From NCBI GenBank assembly GCA_030512335.1, contig JAULSU010000004.1, positions 868,001 through 932,000 of the forward strand: 64,000 nucleotides of DNA, written 5' to 3'. This stretch comes from Immersiella caudata (Eukaryota; Ascomycota; Sordariomycetes; Sordariales; Lasiosphaeriaceae). Positions 44,323-56,659 of the stretch are shown here, one piece after another (position 1 is the stretch's first letter; the number at the start of each line of letters is the position of its first letter). Under the pieces are notes generated by a model. That model saw only the letters and a program-made list of their open reading frames with translations, was not told where the DNA came from and searched no databases. Position numbers and translations under genes: made by a program.

Positions 44323-45801
44323 ATGAATATCACCAAGAAATTCGATCGCGCCTTCCAATGGGCGGGCGAAAAGATGGGCGCCGAGGCCAAAACCACCATG
44401 TCAGACGACTTCAAGCAGCTGGAGATGGAGATGGCGCTTCGCTTTGAGGGTGAGTAGCCCCAGCAAGCCACAATGGAGTTTGTTTACTTACAATGGCTTT
44501 TGCACTACAGGCATGGAACAGCTGCAGAGATCAATGAGCACGTACGTCAAGTGGCTCGGCCGCCGCGGCGAAGCAGCAGAGGACAGGGAGAAGAGCCTCG
44601 CGGCTGGCTACCTCGGGCGCACCATGGTCAATCACGGCGAGGAATTCCAGGCCGATTCGGAGTTTGGCAACTCCTTGATCGCAATGGGTCGTGCCAACGA
44701 GAGGGTTTCAGCAATCCAGGAGACCTTTGTCAGCGAGGCGACCACTACGTGGCTCGAGTCACTCGACAGGTCCCTGGCGATGATGAAAGAGTATCAGGTT
44801 AGTTTGGCTCTTAGGTTCGGGGTTACTCTTGAGTAAACCGCCGCTAACAACCGGCCCAGGCCGCTCGCAAGAAGCTAGAGAGCCGCCGTCTCGCCTACGA
44901 TGCCAGCACCACCAAGATGCAGAAAGCGAAGCGCGACGACTTCCGTCTCGAGGAAGAGCTGAGGAGTGCAAAGGCGAAGTACGAGGAATCTTCCGAGGAC
45001 GTCCTCCGCCGTATGCAGGACATCAGAGATGCCGAGTGTGATAGCGTCAGGGACCTTACCCATTTCCTAGATGCCGAGCTCGACTACCACGAGCGATGCG
45101 TTGAGGAACTGAGGCGAGTCCGCAAGAGCTGGACCGCGGCTCCAGCCGTTGGTGGTGCAAGCACATACGGCGGCGGCTTGGAGAGACGACCGACTGGTAG
45201 GAGCAGATCGAACACGGCACAGAGCTTGAACGGTCGGCTGTCGCGAACCAACAGCTACAGCATCTCCGAGACGGAAGAGTATGAGTCCGAGGCGCCTCCA
45301 GTCCGTATGCCCACTCGCACCAGCACAGGTCGGATCGGTATCTCTATGCAGGCGCAAAACCAGCAACAGGATGCTCCTGTCCGGCCCATCATCAGCAAAG
45401 CTAGCACCTTCCAGGGTGGTGCCAGTCTGGACCGCGAGCGCATCGGGTCTCGCACAACCGGGGTCTCACCACCAAGCTCCAGCTACGGTGTGAATCAAAA
45501 CATCCCCAACGTGGGTTCCCTGCGCGGACAACTCCGTCCGGTCAGCAGAATTGTGACGACGAGAGACGATGTCTTTGCTGATCGAGATGACGATGCGACG
45601 GATGGCAGCGGCAGCCCGGACAACTGGGGCCATCGCAGTACGAGCCCAGCCACCAGTCTCAGCAGTCTCAGTCGCACGTCGAGCAATGTCGCGGTGAACA
45701 CCAATGGTCTGGGATCGAGGAAAGCTCCGCCGCCACCTCCACCCAGCCGATCCAAGAAGCCTCCGCCACCTGTGCCCGCCAGACGGGAGGTTGGATATTG
45801 A
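44323..45801 (+). CDS. BAR-domain protein with Pro-rich C-terminal tail
   Basis: Three exons fit: 44323-44449, 44511-44797 and 44860-45801, giving 451 residues. Residues 1 to about 265 form an endophilin-type BAR coiled-coil dimer module. It starts 'MNITKKFDRAFQWAGEKMGA', continues with 'EMEMALRFEGMEQLQRSMST' and 'AARKKLESRRLAYDASTTKM', and ends 'DLTHFLDAELDYHERCVEEL'. The rest is Ser/Thr/Arg-rich and disordered, ending in two poly-Pro stretches ('APPPPPPSRSKKPPPPVPAR') that could bind SH3 domains. No SH3 domain is encoded. The role is likely membrane curvature in vesicle traffic, by family. It is the second BAR gene within 3 kb; the two are not close paralogues. Confidence 0.88.
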
Positions 45802-46517
45802 GGGGTTGGGTGATTTATTATTGTATTGTTTGGCATGCGGCTCGGGCCTGACAATATCTTCCTCCGAATCAATCGCTTCGCTTGGTGTATATTTCAGGGT
45901 AACGGGTCAGGATTAGTGGGCGGAATAGGTGACGATCATGGCGTTTGGTGTTTTTTTTTTTTTTTGGTTCGTGATGCGACGATCCGTGCATGAAGGGCAG
46001 TGGCTGGATCCGCGAGCTTCCTGGGGCTGGTATAAAAGTACTCTGGTCCTGGGATAGGATTCAATGAATGATAGATCATAAATAACGGCATCAACTACTT
46101 GCACACACAAAAAATGCAGTCCATGACGGGGGTGAAGGTGTTGAAAGGTGAGATTGTTGCAATGTTGGGGTCGGCGTTGTTCGCGCCGACCCACCGAGGG
46201 GGGGGGTGCCCCACCCTATCCCTGCTTGGTGCCAAGAAGGACTCCAACTTTTGCGGCCAAGCTCCGGAGCTCCCCTCCATCAAAGAAGTGCTTGCATTGT
46301 TTGCGATTCACCACTACGTGCCGACCGACGGATTTCCCACAGAGAGCGTCTACACTGACCGAGAACCTCCCTCGTCGACCCAAGCGCCCAAGGCCCCGTC
46401 AGGGCCCCCGCGACCAGTGACCGCTCTCTTCAGAGACACCCCGACGATTGTGCTTTCGAATCACAAACGAAACCAACGAACGACCCCTAGGAAGCCTGCA
46501 GCCGGTCCACCGCGAGC
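45802..46517. other. Intergenic region with poly-T and cyclin promoter
   Basis: A T run lies at about 45951-45965. No gene is seen; the last part precedes the cyclin ATG. Confidence 0.45.
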
Positions 46518-47922
46518 ATGGCTTCCGAAGATGCGCGGTACCGCCAGTCCTCGCAATTCCGCCTCTGGTCCTTCTCCCCCGCCCAGCTAGCCGCAGCGCG
46601 CGAGAAGGCAAACATCCTCGCGCAGAGCAGCATCGCCGCGCGCCTCGCATCCACCCCCAACACCTCAGCGCCGACCTCGAACGCGAACACACCCGACCGC
46701 GATGGAACCCCATCGCTACCCGAGTTCCTCACTCCCGCAGAGGAGGCTACAATGGTGTCCTTCTACGTCTCGGAGCTGTTGCGCGCGGGTGATCACGCTG
46801 AGGTGGGGGAGGTCGTCAAGGCGACGGGGGCTGCGTTTTTCAGGCGTTTCTACATTACGAATAGCATCATGACGTATCCGCCGCAGGAAATGCTGATTGT
46901 TTCGCTGTTCTTTGCTTGCAAGGCGGAGGGGATTTTTCCCAGGATTGGGGAGTGAGTGCGCCCTCCTTCGGATTGCTGGAAGGTTGGTGGGTGTGGAAGC
47001 TAATGTGGTTTGTGAACAGTTTTGTTAGCAAGTTTGGTAGGGATCGGCCTGATGAGATTCTCGCTGGGGAGTATCTACTGTGCCAGGGCATACGCTTCGC
47101 GTTTGATGTGAAGCACCCTTTTCGGGCGCTGAAGGGGGCATCGATGGAGCTCAGGAGGTTAGGGGACATTGAGGTACGATCCAACTCTCCCAACTCTCAA
47201 CTACTGCGAGATCAACTTGCTGACGACTTTTTCCACAGGAGCAACGTATCAACGCCGCAGAACGCCGCGCCCGCGAGATCCTCAACTTTAGCCCCCTCAT
47301 CACCGACGCCTACTTCCACTACACCCCAAGCCAGATCATGCTCGCCGCACTATCACTCGCCGACCGAGGCCTGGCGGAGCGCCTAATATCACACACCTTC
47401 CATTACGTCGCGCCGCCCACCGACAGCGGCCCCGGCACCCCGATGGCGATCGGCGACGCCCCAACAACCCGAAGAGAGCTGAAGATCGAAGACAAGGAAG
47501 CCATCATCGGCTCCCAAATTAGAGACAAAGTGCTCGGCACCGTCGAGGCCTGCCGAGATATGCTCGCAAAAGAACTCCCAGAGCGCCGAGAACACTGGAG
47601 CAATGTAGGCATCCCATTTCCAAAAACCTCCCCTTGTCAGCCCAATCTAACACCCCCCAAGAAAGCAGTCTTCAAAGCCCAGATCCAGCCGATCAGGAAA
47701 AAACTAGCCAAATGCCGCGACCCAGACCGCTACAACCTTGTCGAGCTCCAACGAGCGCGCCGCGAGCAGGCAGGGAACAGATCCGACTCGGAAGAGGACG
47801 AACCCGAGGACAATGGCCGGTCCCTAGAAAAAGACGCAGCTGTCTTTGGTGATGCACTTCCCAGGGACACGAAGAGGAGAAAGGTGGTCAAGACGGAAGA
47901 CCCGTTTGGACCACCATTGTGA
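46518..47922 (+). CDS. CCL1: Cyclin H / Ccl1-type cyclin of TFIIH
   Basis: Four exons fit: 46518-46951, 47020-47173, 47239-47604 and 47662-47922, giving 404 residues. Cyclin H binds the CDK-activating kinase (Kin28/Cdk7) of TFIIH, which phosphorylates the Pol II tail. The N-terminus 'EDARYRQSSQFRLWSFSPAQ' is the family hallmark. The cyclin box follows with 'FFRRFYITNSIMTYPPQEML' and 'FFACKAEG', and the second fold has 'EILNFSPLITDAYFHYTPSQ' and 'IMLAALSLADRGL'. The tail holds 'KKLAKCRDPDRYNLVELQRA' and an acidic, Lys/Arg-rich end. The third intron is 57 nt, so if retained it would add 19 codons without breaking the frame. It has a CTAAC branch site and I treat it as spliced. Confidence 0.92.
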
Positions 47923-48537
47923 TCACAGCAAAGAATACTGCATTGCATATTATCCAGGGCGTTCATGGGAGGGGTCGGGGCTGCTCTTTGTTGGAAAGGG
48001 GTCTTGGCATTTGACAAGGGTAAATAGGGGTAATTTCTGAGGGTAGTAAATAAAACAGAGTCCAACGGCACGAACCACCTATTATTGGTGAAGTAGGGAG
48101 CTACATCCACCTTCCATTTGTTGGGCTTCCAATGCCCGCAGCTCCCAGTCACCTCGCCATATCTGGAGTGCCCGGAGCTCCGCAACCATGTTTATTAGAG
48201 TCTGTCCTCAGAAGAGACCTTTTCATGCTCGCTAGAGCCTCGACGGAGGCAGCATGAAGACTATCATGAACTAATGGTGAAAAGAAAATGACCAAAGATG
48301 ATGCTACGCTTCTGATGCGCCGCTAAGCAAGCCGTAAACAGCACCCTCCACCCCGCCACTTCGCTCTCTCCCATGACAATATCACCGGCTCGTAATCAGC
48401 ACTCACTTCCGGGGCCCTATAAGGACGGATAATCCCATGGACGGTCGACTCCCCTCCCCAACCCTCGACACCATCGGTTCTCTTCTCCCCGGACATCAGA
48501 AGATTATCCCTGTCCTCGTCGCAGCCGATGGCTTCGC
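47923..48537. other. Convergent intergenic region
   Basis: Lies between the 3' ends of CCL1 (+) and the E2 gene (-). No gene is seen. Confidence 0.5.
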
Positions 48538-51500
48538 TCAGATGAGGTCACGCTCTCTGAGCGCCACCTCCAGCCGCTTGGCCAGGTTCGGAGTCTTGCT
48601 ACCGCTGAGTGGTGATGTCTTGATGGTATGCAGAATCAGCCTCCCCTTCAGGGAGAAGTGCTTCCGGACGACCTCATCCCAGATTCTGTTTTTGCTTTGA
48701 TCGACAAAGCTACCATGTCCAGCGGCCGAAACAAAGACATCATCCCCGTCGTCGGGAGGGAAGAACCCCGGAACTTGAAGAAAAGCACCCTGGGCAGCTT
48801 GCACTCCAACGACCGGAGCGGAGGCTCCCGAGTCAAAGACAGCCTCGAGAGCTTGCATCTTGGCAGCCCAGTCCATGAAGTTAGCCTCATCTGTGTTTTG
48901 CTTCAACTGTTCCAGAGCTACCGCCCATTCCGGCTGAGATTGCTTCCATTTTGCAAGAAGCTCTTCCATTTCCTGCTTTGCAGCAGTAGCCCTTTCGAGT
49001 TCCTTTTGCGCGGCGCTCTTCCACGGCCCTGGCATTTCTGGCATAATCAAGGCCTCGTGCTTGTGGTAGGCGGAGTCCGTAGCGACGGGATGGACCTTCG
49101 ATGTTTGCTTCTTTGCAGAAGCAACCTTTTCGTGATCCAGGTTCTTTAAAGAAGTAGCCTTTTTGTGACCGGGGGGAGGCTTCCACGGCCCTGGCCATTC
49201 TGGCGTAATAAAGGCCTCGTACTTGGGGTAGGGGGAACCCGTAGGAACAGGTTGGGCGACTTGATGGCTCGCAATGCTTGGAGGAGCTGGTGGCTCGGAT
49301 GCGGCTGTAGATATGGTGAATGTCGTTGCTCCACCGGGCCCATTGTGTGGAACCGGATAAGACGCGAAATGGCTTTCCGATTGAGCTACTTGAGCTTGGC
49401 CTCCACTGGGGTTCAAAGGCGCCACGGGGTGCGTCGGATGGTAGTGAGAGGCCGTGCTCGAACCACCCATGAGAAAGTCTTCAAACTTTTTCAGCACCGT
49501 CGCTTTTGTGAGTGGCGTCTTCGGGAGTTGATTATCCGCGACCTGGCTCAGCACTGCCGCTTTCTTGGGTGGCGTCGTCTTCGGGGTCTGAGCAATATCT
49601 GCGACCTGGCCGACCCACGACGAGGTCTTCATCGACGTGTTTTCTGGATCTTGCTGGGTGGGCTTCCCTAAACACCCTTCAGGCGGATCAAGGCGGTTGT
49701 TGAGCCAGTATAGCATGGCATGCTCGATGGTTGCCGTCCAAATACTCTTGCTGTACTTCTTAGACTTGCTGTCGGAAATGGCATATTCGCGGCCCGGTTC
49801 GTTGTACCACGGTTGGTCGTTGAGAATCAAGGCTTGGATAGACACGAGAACCTGCAGCAGAGTTGACTTGTTCGGCTCCCAGCCCTGACCACCCCAGGTT
49901 CCAATCAAGGACAGGCACACTATGACTTGTCAGAACCGTTAAAATGGCCACCGGTTCCACTTGCGGAACTTACCTCTTCCTCCGGGATACAGGTTTGGGT
50001 TGAAACTCACTAGCCCGCCGCCCGTGGTGTGAAAATGCATCTCCGGTGGTATTTGAGGAAACTCTGGACCACAATACATATCGAATTCGAAGAGGCCGTT
50101 TTCGTAGGGGGTGCCGTTTGGCCCGACTATCAAAACCTTCATGATATCGAGACGAGATGACCCATGGCGTACGTAAATGCCATCCGGGAGAGAAGTGCGA
50201 AGCGTTGCAATCTGCTTAACAAGCGCTTTCATGCGGCCAGGGACACATGACTTCTGAACTGCTTGCCTCCCGCTTTTCTCAAGACAGGTGGAAAAGGATT
50301 TGAGGATCTCTTCGTCCGGGACCTCTTGGATGCAGTTCTCTCGGTGCCAGGCTGTTGCTTCGTCACATGCTCTCTCCAAGGCTTCAAGTTCGGCTTTCTT
50401 GGCTATTTTGCGCGAAGAAGCGCGGGTCGTGACCTTCGAGGTGTGGGTTGAAGGTTTTGGGTTGGTCAGGACCGTCTCCTCTGGCAAAGGCGCAAAAGTC
50501 GTCGCCCTTACGCTCTCCAACTTCTCTGCTGCCTCAACGATCTGCTTCGCCAGATTCATCAGTCTTAGCCCTTCGCCTGTCTCGAACTCCTCTTTGTGGG
50601 TGGAAGCGGCTTGGAGAAAGTAGCTGCAATTCTCCGAAAGCACCTGTAGCAATGCGTAAAGCGATCGGGTCTTCTCCAGGGGTTCGAACAGGCTTTGTAA
50701 GCTCTGAGTGAACGTTAACGATGGCAGCTGCTCCCCGTGGGGGTAGCACACTTGATCCTGGTACAACAGCGGGATCATGTCTTTGTGCCCAGCCATGGCA
50801 TCGAGCAACTGCAGAATCGCGGAATAGACTGAATGATGCTCGGAAATCTCTTCAACCGAGCCTTGTCGCAAAATCTCGGTGGTTTTGCTGAGCAGCGGGC
50901 TCCTCGCAACCATGAATCCCACCCCGGGTTGCGGAGCGTAGTCAAAATCTGTTGCAGGGTCCCGGGAGTAAGACGGTAAGAGTGCTGACAGGGCCCAAAG
51001 ATACCTTGATATCTGATGATCAAGTTGAGCCTGGTTCCGCAGCTGAGTCTCATGCTGCAAGCCCGTGCGCGAAGACTGCTGCGCATGGGGTGTTGACTGG
51101 AAAGGGTGCATGTAATCTGGACCCCCGTACCCGGTTCCCTTCGACAACCTCGACTCTGGTAGGCGTGGCTTTGGCCCGCCAAAATGCTCAATGATTTTTC
51201 CTCCGATCGTCTTCCCTTTCGTGGGAGATAGATTGGCTCCGAGTTGGGACGGTGGCGGCTCAGAACTGACTGTCGCCTGCGATTGCGAGCCCCTATCCAG
51301 TTCCGGCACTGGGGCTAGCCGGGGAGGGTAGAGAGGTGGCTCGGGGCCACATGCAATGGCGAATATCAAGAACGACCGGCTGGCGTGGCAACACCAAGTG
51401 ATTCGGAGGTTTGGGTTTTTGTGGACGAAGTAAATTGGGTGATCGCTCCCCATGGGCGGGCAGAACCCCTTGCACCCGCCGCAGCAATTCCAGGCCCTAC

Positions 51501-52594
51501 AGTCGAGACATTGTAGGTACGGGTGAAGAAAGTTGGGGTCATCGAGACCAGAAAAGTCCTCCCGAGGGTTTTCGGTTGTTTCCAACAGGCAACGAGTGGT
51601 TCGCTTCACGAGGCTCTCCCAGGTTATAGGCATGCGGCCCTGGCACCTGGCACAGCGCATCTCCTCCAGGTGTCGTCCAAAAGCTGCAGGATCGAAGGCA
51701 AGATTGGCTTGCCGTGGCGCTCGAAAGATGCCGGCGTCGTCGGAGTAGTCGCGATAGAGGTGCCCGTGCTCACCGTGCCCATCCCGGTTGAAGCCATCCT
51801 GTAAAGCCCTGGCAAACTTCTCGTCTGTTGAGATTCGAGCACCGTCGTTGTCATCTGCCGTGGATCTCGGGGTTGCATGAGAGGGGGGACTGCTTGGCGG
51901 CGAGGTCAGATCGATCGGGTTCGTGTAGCTCGACCCTCGCGACGAGGAGAACTCTTTTGGTGTCATCGGTTAGAATAAGGGGCTAAACATCTTGAGCGTC
52001 GATATTGGGAATTACTACCTGATGTTTTAAATGCCGTAACCGAGTCCTGGAAAGACGACGGGCTGCCTGAGGGAAACTGGAGAGTTTGCGGTAGGGAGCG
52101 AACGAAACTTTGCCGAAAAGAGCCCTGAGGGACAGCATAGTGAGATGGATACTCCGAGCCGACGTCCTGCGGTGCACTTGAAGAGTTGGATGCATCCGAA
52201 GCAGTCTGCAACGACCTTTTAGCTTGTTTGTTGGATTGTTTGGCCGCGGGAGTTTCCTCTGAGATTCGGCGCTTTGCGCTGCTGCTGCTCAGCTTTCCGT
52301 TGAACTTGGAGATCGACTCCTCCAACTTGGCCATGAGGGGCGCCATGTTGAAGTTGTTGTTGCCTTTCGGGGGCGGCTTGCCCTTGTTCGCTGCACTGGG
52401 TATCAGTCGGGACGTTGCGCTGGAGGGGTGGCGGATGGAGGGCCGAGGTTTGTGGATAGGACTAGGCCAACGCAGAAAATGGGAAGGCAGAACACGAAAC
52501 CCCAGAGCGCGCCGCGTGGAACAAGCACGGGGCACTGAGCCTGCCGAGCCCAAAAGAAACGCAATATCCCAATGCCGATGGACATACCTTGCAT
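48538..52594 (-). CDS. Very large ubiquitin-conjugating enzyme (BIRC6/UBE2O-type UBC) with Cys-rich module
   Basis: Four exons join with all phases agreeing: 52594-52588, 52390-52019, 51953-49974 and 49919-48538 (1246 residues). The UBC fold contains 'DIMKVLIVGPNGTPYENGLF', 'FEFDMYCGPEFPQIPP', 'FNPNLYPGGRVCLSLIGTWG' with catalytic Cys788, and 'STLLQVLVSIQALIL'. The VCLSL-GTW form is that of the BIRC6/UBE2O class. N-terminal to it, at residues 227-290, lies a cysteine cluster: Cys227/Cys230, then Cys275/Cys278/Cys282/Cys283/Cys286/Cys290, with 'WCCH' further on. This may bind zinc like a RING- or IBR-type fold. The C-terminal 400 residues are disordered with a repeated 'PGPWK' motif. The start is a 7-nt exon (ATG CAA G), the least certain part. 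Confidence 0.82.
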
Positions 52595-54235
52595 CACCTT
52601 GTCCGTTTGGCGGTCGTTCTGATCGCCTCGGTGAGGGCACGATAATCCTGATTGCTACCCGAGGAAAGGTCGGGCCGCGGTCGAAACAAGGCGGTCGTTG
52701 TCCTGTCGCAAAGCTGGCACATTAAGCTTTGGGCAGAGTTTCTCGCGGGTGCCGCAGCGGGTCTCAAGCCAGGAACCTCGTGATCGAATGATGGTTGACG
52801 CCCTTTTCTCCCTTGATGCCAAGCATGGGTGCCTTAGGAAGCCAGGCGTGTTGGCAGCCGAAACGTAAGTTTGGCGTTGTAGGGGCTTGGGTGAATCAGG
52901 GATATACCGGACGAAAGAAAAAGAGGGGATCGAGGACACGTGGTTGTGAGGGGTCCCGTCGCGAAAACAAAATGAGGTGAAGAAGTGTTCGAAGGCGTGC
53001 AGTTGGATTTGGGCAGTGCACGCAATTGAGGCTCCGCTTCGAACCTCGGGCGAAATGCAGGTTACTACTTGCACACCTGCCGTGCTTGGGCAACACAGCC
53101 CAAGGAGCGTGGTGTGCCTTCATCAAAGTGGCTGACAGCGGGGAAACAGGACCGCGGGGCACCGAACCTGCAACCTCCGCAGGCAACTTCAGCTTGGTGG
53201 AGCTGTGGACGTGCAATCAATCAGCGTAATAGATCCAAGACAAGATGTGGGTGGTGTGGCTGTTTCACCCGTGTGGCCGAACTCTCTGGGCAAGAGTGGG
53301 ACAGTGGCATTTGGTAGTCACAAAAACGCCTCATTCGTCGACCAGGTCAGCGTTGTCACCAACCAGTCAAAATGGATTCCCCTCACCTGCCATCAACTCG
53401 TTTGGATCTACAGACTAGTTGTGCGACGATTCGGCCATCTCCCGGCTACTTGCGGCTATTTAAAGCAGCAACATCCCGATTCTGATGCGCAGGCTCTTCT
53501 GCCTTGCAGGCCCCACACTGATGACCGTTCTTACGGGCGAGACAAACAGAGCCTTGGGGTACGATGATGGGGGAATTACCTCAATATGAAATTACCCCGG
53601 CCTGCCGGGTTGGGTCAACGGGAAGCCCCGCTGCTTGTGGTTCGCTGTGCCAGAGTTCCGTTTCCACGAGCAGTGGGATCAAGTTAGTGAGCTCAGCAAG
53701 GGACTGTGCAAAATAACTTATTGAGATGATACGACTTAGATCCCAGGAGCTGCTCTCAGGGGTGGCCACCGCCGCGGAAGCAGATTCGAAGACCGGTACC
53801 TGGCGGAGGGATGCGAACGCCGAACGAGGGCATGTCAAGCGCAGGGAAAGTGACTCCCAACCTCTCTGTAAACGGCCCAGACCGCAAGGGTGACTAGTAA
53901 GTTGGTGGGACCGCGTTCTGGAGGCCAGGAGACTTGTCATTTTTGCTTGCTTTAATATACCTATTTGTTGTAAGATCAAGGTGCCCTTGAACTGAGCCCG
54001 GGATCGAGTTGCCCCCTGGGTGTTTGTTTCGGGAAGGAGCTCTCCAAGGTCGGATTTCAAACGAGCAAGTGGAAGAAATGGCGGCCTCTCTGGGCGCCGT
54101 TTGCATTGCTGGCATGTTCCCTCCGGCAGGTTTCCAAATCTGCCCTCTGGCTATGCGCCGTTTGACGCAGCGCACTCAGCTTGGTCCCGACAAGCACCAG
54201 TTTTACAGTCATTCATTCCAACTGGACTTGCAGCA
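52595..54235. other. Divergent intergenic region
   Basis: Holds the promoters of the E2 gene (-) and the amine-oxidase pseudogene (+). The oxidase frame is open upstream to 54020. No other gene is supported. Confidence 0.45.
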
Positions 54236-56659
54236 ATGGGACTACTCTTGCTTTTCCAGGCGGCCTTGCTCGCCAGAGCGGCGCGGGGCGCGCCTACGCT
54301 TCCCTTGAAGATCGAAACGAGGAGCCCGCTCAACTCGCGTCTCGCCAACATCCACCTCGAGCACCAAGATACGGTCAAAGGCACCATCGAGTTCACCTAC
54401 GGTCCGTGTGAAACAACATACCAAGAACAAACCATCTGGCACCCCGTTGGAAGGACGAGGCGGCCATCCCATAACAGGCTCATTTGGATCATTCCCGACA
54501 ACGCTGTTCCCGGCGGGTGCATTGCAGCATGGAGCGGCTCGACAGGCTTGCTTGTTGGTCGAAGCGAGCCGCAGATATTTGATCCTGCTGCTATCGATCG
54601 AAGCCGAGACATTCGAGAACTTTCAAGACGGGGGATGCGCATGGACAACTCTACAGGTATTGACGTCTGGGGCCCCTGGTTCGAGGGCGTCGAACTGCTG
54701 AAGAATCGCGCCATGGAGCTCGCCGCAGTCGACGCCGCATCCGCGAAACGCAAGAAAATCGCCATCGTCGGAGCCGGAATGTCGGGGCTTATGACATATC
54801 TGTGCTTGATACAACAAGGGATGACAAACGTCCACCTCATCGAAGCAGGGGGTAGACTTGGCGGGCGGGTTCGCACCGTTTACCTTAGCGGAGGGCCTTT
54901 CGACTACAGTTACCAAGAGATGGGGCCGATGCGGTTGCCTACTACCATCACTGTGGATAACGATACCTTCAACATTTCTGACCACCAGCTTGTCTTTCAG
55001 CTCGCAAACGAGATGAATGCTCTCAACGGGCACAACAAGAGCCTGGCCATCGACTTCATCCCTTAGTACGAAATGAATGTCAACATGCATCATATGGACG
55101 GTCTACCAGGAATGGAAAGACTCCTCCAAGAGGTCAACACTGCGCTGCCCGGCAAAGACTTCTGTGTCGAAATGGCGAGAAACATGTTCAAGGCCCATCG
55201 TAAATGGCTTGGTGAGCAACTAGCAGACGGAGGAGTCGCTATCAGACATGCGCTGACAAGATTCACACACAGATAGTAATCTGAACGACCTACCTCGCGA
55301 GCCCTGGAGGTGAGCTGCTGTAGCTCAACCACAAATTCAACGAGCTTTGAGAGCTGACAGTTGATCCAGCGAATATGCTTTTATGGTCAACTATCTGCAG
55401 AAGAATCTGAAGCCCGATGACACTCTGCCACGATCCATACCAAGGGGGGCCTCTTCGTTCTGGGACAAGGTAAACACTGACTACCAAACGGAATCACAGC
55501 GCTCTGTGTCCTGGTTACTAAGGGATGGCAGCTTTGCGAAACGGTTTACCTAAATTCAACAACATGGACCACCATTGATGGTGGTACGTGTTCCCGGTTA
55601 AGTTCTTGTCTGTTTTCTCTGACGTCAAACCAAAGGAATGAACCGCCTCCCCCTATCATTCCAGTCGTTGGTTGACAATGCAACGACCTTCAACCGCCAA
55701 ATCAACCGGGTAAAGTACTCGCCGGGCTTGAACGCCGTGATCCTAGAGTCGAAGGACAATGGCCACACCAAACTCGCCATCAACTCGACACACGACTATG
55801 CCATCCTTGCGGTTCCATTCTCTGTCATGAAGAACTGGGAGATCGATGGGCTGGATCCTGTCATGCGAGATGCGATTGCAACTCTCCCATACACTTCGGC
55901 ATGCAAGGTAGCCCTTGAGTTCAAGTCTCGTTTTTAGGAACACGGTTCCCGGCCTGTTTTCGGGTCGTGCTGGGCTCCGGGGCGCAAGTTTCCTGGCGTC
56001 GGCACGATTTGCTATCCATCATACAACATCAACGGCACGGGGATGGGAGCAGTCCTAGCATCCTACATCTCCGGTCCGGTCTGGGGAGATCACTGGGCTA
56101 CCAAGAGTGAACGAGAACATGTTGCGTATGTCTTGAATACCATGGTAGGTCACCACGGAAACATCGCCAGGAAACAGTATACTGGGAAGCACAGCAGGGT
56201 GTGTTGGGATCTTGATCCACTGGAGGCTGGTGGTTGGGCAGACCCCACTGCCGAGCAGCAGCGCCTGTATCTGCCCGAGTACTTCAAGACGCACAATAAC
56301 GTGGGTAACCTCCGCTTCTGGTGTCGCAAGAAGTGACTGATGGATGGTAGGTCATTTTCGTCGGAGAACACACGAGCTACACCCACGCCTGGATTGCCTC
56401 AGCACTAGAGTCCGGGATCAGGGGTAGCGTGCAACTTCTTCTCGGTACGCGAGCCTTCGGAATTCTGTGTCGGGCTTGCCGTGGTGTTGACACTTGGGCA
56501 GAGCTCGGACTTATCGACGAGGCAAAAGCCGTAGTTGAGAGGTGGATGGCCCGGTGGATCGACGTTGTAAGTCAAGTCCCGAGGCGTGCTGACGTTGCGG
56601 TGATCACTGACGGAAGGGGTGCAGTAAATCGGCAATCTTGGCATGGTTGGCATGGTTGA
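54236..56659 (+). pseudogene. L-amino-acid oxidase (FAD amine oxidase), with two in-frame stops
   Basis: The product starts with a signal peptide ('MGLLLLFQAALLARAARGAP'). It has the FAD-binding Rossmann motif 'KIAIVGAGMSGLMTYLCLI' followed by 'HLIEAGGRLGGRVRT', and 'YQEMGPMRLP', the amine-oxidase signature. Further pieces follow across several inferred introns: 'VNYLQKNLKPDDTLPRSIPR', 'MNRLPLSFQSLVDNATTFNR', 'GTICYPSYNINGTGMGAVLA', 'VIFVGEHTSYTHAWIASALE' and the tail 'ELGLIDEAKAVVERWMARWI'. TAG codons stand at 55064-55066 (after 'IDFIP') and 55935-55937 (after 'FKSRF'), at positions where relatives have Trp. Everything else looks well kept, so loss is recent. Secreted fungal LAAOs deaminate amino acids for nitrogen use, releasing H2O2. 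Confidence 0.85.
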
